Source: an uncultured Alteromonadaceae bacterium
GTDB lineage: Bacteria > Pseudomonadota > Gammaproteobacteria > Enterobacterales > Alteromonadaceae
Direction: 5' to 3'
Length of the DNA: 49,879 bases
NCBI GenBank assembly: GCA_950073835.1
Contig: CATMRP010000018.1
Coordinates: 1 to 49,879, forward strand
Within the stretch, counting starts at the first letter, position 1; the number at the start of each line of letters is the position of its first letter. The notes below the pieces were generated by a model. It was not told where the DNA came from. It saw only the letters and a list, made by a program, of their open reading frames with translations, and did no database searches. This document shows positions 44,993-49,879 of this stretch, piece after piece. The position numbers and the translations under genes were made by a program.

Positions 44993-45910
44993 ATGCGATT
45001 ACCTCAAATTGTCAGCGCCTCATCATTAGCGCTGCTACTGGCATTCAGTCAGGACACTAACGCCTTTTCCGGTACTACTGAAACCACAAAATACTGCGTT
45101 GACGATGACTGCAAAACACAACTGCGCAATTTGGTACAACTGGCCAGAAATGGCAGTGGTCGGGCAGCAGCCATTGTTGCCATGGCCTATGCCTCCGGCG
45201 ATGGCTTTGAGAAAAACCTCGAAAAAGCCGAACACTATATAATTCTTGGCGCACGTTTTCGCGATCCGGTTGCTGCTTATCTCATGGCGGATTGGTTGCG
45301 CAATGGATTTGTACTCGAACAGGACATTGCTAAAGCCGAGGAAATGCTCGACCTCGCCATTAAATATGGTTATGCGCCCGCGATGTATGATAAAGCACTG
45401 AATATTCTAAAATCAGGCGATAGCGACAAAACGGATCAGGCGGTGGCTTTACTCGAGAGTGCCAGTGAACAAAATAATATGCGAGCGATGTTTCTGCTGG
45501 CCCGCATGAAAGAAACCGGCACCGTCGCCGCCAAAGATGTGGAAGGCGCGGTGGATTTATTTCAGCGTTTAGCCAGGGCCCGGCATCCCGAAGCCATGGA
45601 ATACCTGAAAGTTCTGGCAGAACGCTCAGCCAATAACAAGCAGGATTCTGCCATCCTCGCTAAGCTGGAATTAGATAAAGACATTGAAGTTATCGAAGTC
45701 ACTGGCGAAGCCTTTAAAGTGACACTGGTACTCGATGGCCTCGTGGATACGCTGGTAAGCAGCGGAAAGTACGATCAAAACTCAATTGGCAGCCGGATCC
45801 GCGGCGTAAGCTGCGATGAATCTATCAATTGCGGCAGCACGAAACCCAGCGATGACCCTGCAGCCAGCACAATATGGGAATTAATTAGCGGACGTAAACG
45901 CTGGCGGTAA
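44993..45910 (+). CDS. Sel1-repeat periplasmic protein
   Basis: The 305-residue protein has a signal peptide (LALLLAFSQDTNAFS). It contains several Sel1-like TPR repeats between about residues 40 and 215, for example GSGRAAAIVAMAYASGDGFEKNLEKAEHYIILGA and DIAKAEEMLDLAIKYGYAPAMYDKAL. A C-terminal region with two Cys (VSCDESINCGS) follows. Sel1 repeats mediate protein-protein contacts in envelope or signalling processes. AAGGAAGATACC precedes the ATG. No partner can be deduced from the neighbours. Confidence 0.85.
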   Translation: MRLPQIVSASSLALLLAFSQDTNAFSGTTETTKYCVDDDCKTQLRNLVQLARNGSGRAAAIVAMAYASGDGFEKNLEKAEHYIILGARFRDPVAAYLMADWLRNGFVLEQDIAKAEEMLDLAIKYGYAPAMYDKALNILKSGDSDKTDQAVALLESASEQNNMRAMFLLARMKETGTVAAKDVEGAVDLFQRLARARHPEAMEYLKVLAERSANNKQDSAILAKLELDKDIEVIEVTGEAFKVTLVLDGLVDTLVSSGKYDQNSIGSRIRGVSCDESINCGSTKPSDDPAASTIWELISGRKRWR

Positions 45911-45960
45911 CAGATGCTTTAGTAACCCCAGCCCAAGATACTTTTAAACTGCATTCAAAG

Positions 45961-45983
45961 AAAAGGCGCCATGTGGCGCCTTT
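45961..45983. terminator. bidirectional terminator between Sel1 and MscS-like genes
   Basis: AAAGGCGCC-ATGT-GGCGCCTTT is a perfect 9-bp stem. On the minus strand it is followed by TCTTTG after TTTT. The stem is nearly the same as the dapD terminator stem. Confidence 0.8.
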
Positions 45984-46002
45984 CGCGTTTGAGTCTGCTA
46001 CT

Positions 46003-46620
46003 TTAATCTTTCTGAGCTTCGCGGGGTTGCTCCGGTTGCTCTAATTGAACCGGTAATTGTTTATCAGTGGATTTACCAATCCCCTGCCAGTGCTGTTTAG
46101 GGTTAATAATCACAGGCCGGGTGAGCACCAGATTATTCGGGTATGCGATCTCTTCATCATCTTTGGTAATTAAACGCGTGGTGAATAAGTTTATCTCAGC
46201 AATATAGCCTTCCATGTAATTATCACCGTCGATAATACGAATAAAATTGCCCTTGGTATAAGAGTTCTGAAACAGCAACACAAAGTATGAAGTGATGTTG
46301 CTCAGCAGTGACCAGCTGGCAAACAGCGCAACCCCTGTGAGCGCAATGATAGACGTAGAAAGTACAATCAAGCCGCTGAAATCAACGCCCCACACCAACA
46401 GCAAGACCGCAATGGTAATAACCCCGGTGATTAATCTGGCAGTGTGATAGGTCTTCTTGCGAGCCTCTTCACTCAGTTTACTACTGGTAGCCAGCTTCTC
46501 GATTTGTGGTAACAGTAATCGGTTCACCCCCATAAAGATAATCAGCACCAGTATGGTTACAATCAAATTGGACATGTAAAACGTTGCCCAGTCAGTTAAA
46601 CGGCTCATCACATCATTCAT
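46003..46620 (-). CDS. short MscS-family mechanosensitive channel protein
   Basis: The 205-residue protein has three hydrophobic helices (about 15-33, 62-82 and 85-115). The beta domain of MscS follows: GNFIRIIDGDNYMEGYIAEINLFTTRLITKDDEEIAYPNNLVLTRPVI. MscS proteins open under membrane tension to release osmolytes. This one stops soon after the beta domain and lacks the C-terminal alpha/beta vestibule of E. coli MscS (286 residues), ending instead in a Gln/Glu/Pro-rich tail. It is a compact variant of the family rather than obviously truncated. Confidence 0.88.
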   Translation of the reverse strand: MNDVMSRLTDWATFYMSNLIVTILVLIIFMGVNRLLLPQIEKLATSSKLSEEARKKTYHTARLITGVITIAVLLLVWGVDFSGLIVLSTSIIALTGVALFASWSLLSNITSYFVLLFQNSYTKGNFIRIIDGDNYMEGYIAEINLFTTRLITKDDEEIAYPNNLVLTRPVIINPKQHWQGIGKSTDKQLPVQLEQPEQPREAQKD

Positions 46621-46676
46621 AATAAAGCGAATCCTTAGGCACTCAGGTGTACGACCCTGCTAGTGGGGCAAACAGA

Positions 46677-46694
46677 AGGCGCCGGCACGCGCCT
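46677..46694 (-). terminator. terminator of the yqcC-truC-yqcA operon
   Basis: On the minus strand AGGCGC-GTGCCG-GCGCCT is followed by TCTGTTT, 13 bases after the flavodoxin stop codon. Confidence 0.55.
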
Positions 46695-46706
46695 ATCGCG
46701 GAAAGT

Positions 46707-47156
46707 TTAAGCGATCAGTTTATCCTGAATGCCTTTGAACCAGTTAAGTACATCCTGCTCCGGCTCCAGCGTTTCCATGGCATCCACTTCCAGCATGTCT
46801 GCTACCGGAAAGCCCTGTAATTCGGTTAACAGTTCCTGGCAAATTCTGCCACCACCACAGTAGGATTCTCCGTAACTGCTGTCACCTAAAGCGGCTACCG
46901 CAAAGGGCTTTTGCTCAAGCAGCGGAAACTGGGTGCGCAGTTCATCAATTGGAAACTCCAAATTTGGCGGTAGGTCGCCAGCGCCGGTGGTTGATGTGAT
47001 CACTAACAAGGCCTTTGGATCGGTAAAATCACTCACATCCGGATCTTTAAAGACTTCTGCATCAATGCCTTGATCCTCACAATAAGACTGTACTTCTTCT
47101 GCTACGTTTTCTGCATTGCCGTAAACCGAACCGACGATGATATTCAGGGTTGCCAT
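46707..47156 (-). CDS. yqcA: flavodoxin YqcA
   Basis: This 149-residue FMN-binding electron carrier has the N-terminal phosphate-binding loop in GSVYGNAENVAEEV. The isoalloxazine-contacting loops are STTGAGDLPPN and LGDSSYGESYCGGG. It is cytosolic and likely passes single electrons to an unknown acceptor. It is named YqcA rather than MioC because it follows truC and yqcC, as in enterobacteria. Confidence 0.88.
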   Translation of the reverse strand: MATLNIIVGSVYGNAENVAEEVQSYCEDQGIDAEVFKDPDVSDFTDPKALLVITSTTGAGDLPPNLEFPIDELRTQFPLLEQKPFAVAALGDSSYGESYCGGGRICQELLTELQGFPVADMLEVDAMETLEPEQDVLNWFKGIQDKLIA

Positions 47157-47171
47157 GGACCTACCTTACTT

Positions 47172-47912
47172 TTATTGACTCCAGGTTAAAAACGGCTGCC
47201 AGCTTACCAATAACTGCTCTATTTCGCTATCGACTTGCGTCTTAATAGTCAGCCATTCACTGCTAACCGGATGGTAAAAGCCCATCGACACGCACACCAG
47301 CATCAGCCGGTGGCAACCAAACTGGTCGCGTAAAAAGCCATTATGTTTGCCGTCACCATGGGTGGTATCGCCCACAATAGGATGACGTAAGTGCAACATG
47401 TGCCGCCTTAGCTGATGCTTACGCCCAGTATGAGGTGTTAAGCCCAGCCAGGAATAGCGAGCCGTGTTATAGCGGCCGACCGCAAACGGCAATTCATAAT
47501 GAGCCAATGGCCAGTAATCTGAATGGGCGGATTGCGGCGCAACCTGTTTAGTGCGATCGGCATCGGCATACTTATCCCAGCGATATTTAAGCGCATAGTC
47601 GATCATTCCCGCCGATTTTACATAGCCCCTGACCAGCGCCTGATAAGACTTCTGCATTCCATTGCTCATCATTTGCGCGTTCATAACCGAAGCCGTTTCA
47701 CTGTCCAGCGCAAATAACAGTAAGCCAGCTGTTGGCCGATCCAGCCGGTGCAGCGGATACACATGCCGACCAAGCTGGTCGCGCAGCAACTGCACTGCAA
47801 ACCGGGTTTCGTGTTTATCTATGGGGCTGCGATGCACCAGTAATCCGGGCGGCTTATAAATGGCCACAATGTGCTCATCCTGATACACCACGTTTAACTC
47901 GCTGTTACCCAT
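47172..47912 (-). CDS. truC: tRNA pseudouridine(65) synthase TruC
   Basis: TruC makes pseudouridine 65 in certain tRNAs. The RluA-family motif HRLDRPTAGLLLFA carries the catalytic Asp (about residue 58). YQDEHIVAIYKPPGLLVHRS and TGRKHQLRRHM are also conserved. I use the ATG giving MGNSELN; an in-frame TTG lies 24 bases upstream but lacks a convincing ribosome binding site. It overlaps the end of yqcC by 8 bases. Confidence 0.95.
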   Translation of the reverse strand: MGNSELNVVYQDEHIVAIYKPPGLLVHRSPIDKHETRFAVQLLRDQLGRHVYPLHRLDRPTAGLLLFALDSETASVMNAQMMSNGMQKSYQALVRGYVKSAGMIDYALKYRWDKYADADRTKQVAPQSAHSDYWPLAHYELPFAVGRYNTARYSWLGLTPHTGRKHQLRRHMLHLRHPIVGDTTHGDGKHNGFLRDQFGCHRLMLVCVSMGFYHPVSSEWLTIKTQVDSEIEQLLVSWQPFLTWSQ

Positions 47913-48234
47913 GAAGAGAATGACTCCAGCTGTCAAAACGAGCCAAAACCCGCTGCACAGACAGATGATTACCCCGCCAGGTAACTTCGGCCATGGGGTG
48001 AATTTGCATTGGCGGTGGTAAGGTTTTGCTCTTCAGCAATGCCCGTAGACGCGGAATAAGGATAAATTGTAGCCACTGCTCAAAATCAAGCGTGTCACAG
48101 GCGAAGGGCTGCTGGCTGGCCAGCGCATCTTGAGAAGGCATGACCGCCGACCACAAACCCGCAGCTTTTAAAATCGCTTCCAGCTCAAACAGCAAATCTG
48201 AGCCCTGCTCAATGGATTTGGGATCATGAATCAT
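47905..48234 (-). CDS. yqcC: YqcC family protein (DUF446)
   Basis: The 109-residue soluble helical protein of unknown function contains the family hallmark PFACDTLDFEQWLQFILIPRLRALL, plus the typical LFELEAILKAAGLWSA at the N-terminus. It is encoded first in the yqcC-truC-yqcA operon, an arrangement conserved in gamma-proteobacteria. A link to tRNA modification is suggested only by that context. Confidence 0.88.
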   Translation of the reverse strand: MIHDPKSIEQGSDLLFELEAILKAAGLWSAVMPSQDALASQQPFACDTLDFEQWLQFILIPRLRALLKSKTLPPPMQIHPMAEVTWRGNHLSVQRVLARFDSWSHSLHG

Positions 48235-48295
48235 TACGCGCTTACTCCAATGCCTGTTACACTATTGGCAAATTATGTCTTAGTTAAAAATCAGC

Positions 48296-49342
48296 ATGAA
48301 TTCAAAAAGTATTCACTCGCTGAGCGAGTTTTTATTACATGCGGGCACGGATTATCGCATTTTTGATTTAGGTCGTGGAGTTTATCCTGTTGCCTCGCAA
48401 ACATTTTTAGATATCGAGAACGGAAAAATTTGCCCTCCCCGCCCGCGTCAGCAACACGCCTGGTACGCAGTGGTATTCTGGCAAACCAATCCCCAGGCCC
48501 AGCGCTATATCTGGTTTGTTAAGTTTCCGCTGGATGAACAGGGCTTATTAATACAGGCTTCGCGCAACCACTTTTTACAAATCATCGTCGATGCGCTGGG
48601 CAACCAGATAGCCGGTGAGCAAGGCAGTGATGAATTGCCGGATAACCCCTATACCTTTGTGCCCAGTCAGCAGCTTATGGCGCAGTTTTCAGCGATTGCC
48701 CGCCAGGCACTGAACGACACGAAAAGCGAGGCTCTGGAACAAGCCCGGCAATACCTGCAGGCACCAGCCATTATCGACTGGCAACAATTACCAGTACAGG
48801 CCATTGCCGACCTCGCAGTGGCGATTGATGATAAGCAGGCTGCTCACATTATCGAAAACTTCGGACACTTCAGTGCGCCTTTTTTAGACACGTTATTCAG
48901 CAGCCTGGAAAGCGTATCGCTGCCGGAAAACCTGCAAGCCTTTTTTATTGAACAGCTTAATGTGGTTGCCGAGGATGAAGCGCAAAAGCACGTTGTGCTG
49001 GGCCTGCTCAGAGCGTTAAGCACGCCAGAGTATCATCCGAAAATCAACCAGGCGTTGAATGAGCTGTTAGACAAAACATCGCAGCCTGATATGCATTTAC
49101 TGAGTGTGATTGCCGGGCGACATGATGCACAGTTAGATACTTTAACCGCGCAACGGTTTCTGGAAGCTGCGGCTAAAGCGGATGCCGACGGTGCCTACAA
49201 GCATGAGTTGTTTATTGGCCTGTTTAGCGATTTGGTACAAATTCCAACGCTGCGCAGAACCATGCTAACCCTGGCCAGGGCACATCAGAATAACCCATTA
49301 ATGCAGGCGCCACTAAACACCCTTTTCAACAAGGCAGGATAA
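48296..49342 (+). CDS. DUF3549 family protein
   Basis: The 348-residue cytosolic protein of unknown function begins SIHSLSEFLLHAGTDYRIFDLGRGVYPV and contains QQHAWYAVVFWQTN. An alpha-helical second half follows. It matches my memory of the gamma-proteobacterial DUF3549 family, commonly found beside a DUF3301 gene and yqcC/truC, as here. It is divergent from yqcC with a 61-base gap. Confidence 0.8.
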   Translation: MNSKSIHSLSEFLLHAGTDYRIFDLGRGVYPVASQTFLDIENGKICPPRPRQQHAWYAVVFWQTNPQAQRYIWFVKFPLDEQGLLIQASRNHFLQIIVDALGNQIAGEQGSDELPDNPYTFVPSQQLMAQFSAIARQALNDTKSEALEQARQYLQAPAIIDWQQLPVQAIADLAVAIDDKQAAHIIENFGHFSAPFLDTLFSSLESVSLPENLQAFFIEQLNVVAEDEAQKHVVLGLLRALSTPEYHPKINQALNELLDKTSQPDMHLLSVIAGRHDAQLDTLTAQRFLEAAAKADADGAYKHELFIGLFSDLVQIPTLRRTMLTLARAHQNNPLMQAPLNTLFNKAG

Positions 49343-49347
49343 ACCCG

Positions 49348-49659
49348 GTGAATTTATTTGATGTATTGCTACTGGTGTTATTGTGCGCTGGCGGCGCGTT
49401 TTTCTGGCGGATCCGAACCATTTCTGAGTGCGCAAACCAATACCTGCAACGCTACTGCGAACAGCAGCGTTTACAGTTGGTGAGTGTAGCGAGAAAAACC
49501 ACCCGCCCAATGCTGTACCGGGGCAAGCTCGATTGGCGCAGCGAGTTTTTATTTGAGTTTTCATCCACCGGCGATGACTGTTACCAGGGCACCTTGCTAC
49601 TTAATGGACTGACTGTGGTCAAAACGGAAACGCCGCCGCATAGAATCAATACTCACTGA
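49348..49659 (+). CDS. DUF3301 family membrane protein
   Basis: The 103-residue protein has one N-terminal transmembrane helix (about 3-21). A conserved-looking ISECANQYLQRYCEQQRLQLVSVARK follows, then a small beta-rich domain (GKLDWRSEFLFEFSSTGDDCYQGTLLLNG). The start is GTG, only 5 bases after the DUF3549 stop. Function unknown; the pair is presumably co-transcribed. The group II intron 3' end begins 10 bases after its stop. Confidence 0.8.
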   Translation: MNLFDVLLLVLLCAGGAFFWRIRTISECANQYLQRYCEQQRLQLVSVARKTTRPMLYRGKLDWRSEFLFEFSSTGDDCYQGTLLLNGLTVVKTETPPHRINTH

Positions 49660-49669
49660 ATGTAACGAT

Positions 49670-49879
49670 CGAGTAGGAGGCGGGATTACTCCCGCCGTCC
49701 TCTCACACCACCGGGCATACGGTTCCGTACCACGGCGGTTCCTGTCTGTATTGACCATAGCCAATACCTGAGTCTGTTTCGTGCATCGTGTCGCCGCTTT
49801 ACCGTTTAGAACTCCGCAAACACCGCCCAGGTTTCCGACCCTTCTTGTATATTTGTCCCGGAGCAATGATTCTTCATTG
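49670..49879 (-). mobile_element. 3' end of a group II intron (domains V-VI), truncated by the window edge
   Basis: The minus strand shows AACCGCCGTGGTACGG, then AACCGTATGCCCGGTGG and TGTGAGAGGACGG (about 49706-49740), the characteristic domain V hairpin of bacterial class C-like group II introns with a CGC triad. GGCGGGA-GTAA-TCCCGCC follows, ending in CTCCTACTCG (49672-49705), which is a domain VI hairpin with an unpaired A as branch point. The intron-encoded reverse transcriptase would lie to the right, outside the window. The intron is antisense to DUF3301 and sits just beyond its stop. The precise 3' splice junction (near 49669-49670) is approximate. Confidence 0.85.

Noticed and set aside
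49597..49866. 89-codon open frame on the minus strand at the right edge
   Set aside because: It runs through the structured domain V/VI of the group II intron and into the end of DUF3301; it has no protein-like composition and is an RNA-structure artefact.

Overview
This window looks like a chromosomal segment of a marine gammaproteobacterium close to the Alteromonadales (Alteromonas-like). The evidence is the classic gamma-proteobacterial blocks rpsB-tsf-pyrH-frr-uppS-cdsA-dxr-rseP-bamA-skp-fabZ-lpxA-lpxB-rnhB-dnaE-accA-tilS, map-glnD-dapD and yqcA-truC-yqcC, with moderate GC and frequent TTG/GTG starts. The lineage is inferred from protein resemblance and gene order; no database was searched.

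Layout. 1-6.4 kb: an MltF-like periplasmic protein whose lytic transglycosylase active site is lost, a possible 37-aa basic ORF, tadA, a PspB-like small membrane protein, an orphan MSHA-type pilin, a CPA2 cation/proton antiporter and a diguanylate cyclase. 6.4-26.3 kb: a nearly continuous minus-strand housekeeping block running from the rpsB promoter at 26.28 kb down to tilS. It covers translation, UMP kinase, undecaprenyl-PP and CDP-DAG synthesis, MEP isoprenoids, outer-membrane assembly, lipid A, replication and fatty-acid synthesis. lpxD is missing from its usual place between skp and fabZ.

26.3-39.1 kb: an accessory island of about 13 kb wedged into the normally adjacent divergent pair rpsB/map. 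It has two parts. The first is a three-gene uptake cassette: DcaP-like porin, family-3 solute-binding protein and dicarboxylate/amino-acid:cation symporter. The second is a regulated operon of unknown function. It begins with a NusG/RfaH-type paralogue preceded by an ops-like element. It continues through four tandem, mutually related DUF2589-type proteins, a zinc-ribbon protein and an 87-residue His-rich protein. An AraC-type regulator lies upstream, and divergent from it is a 1075-aa winged-helix/STAND-ATPase/TM/TPR regulator followed by a 127-aa protein of unknown role. This operon is the strongest candidate for an undescribed system: a private antiterminator drives a paralogue array whose members probably co-assemble.

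39.1-43.6 kb: map, glnD and dapD, the expected far side of the rpsB/map junction. 43.6-49.9 kb: a membrane O-acyltransferase, a Sel1-repeat periplasmic protein, a short MscS-type channel, the yqcA-truC-yqcC operon, DUF3549 and DUF3301 proteins, and at the right edge the 3' end (domains V and VI) of a group II intron on the minus strand whose body lies outside the window. No tRNA, rRNA or CRISPR array was recognised.
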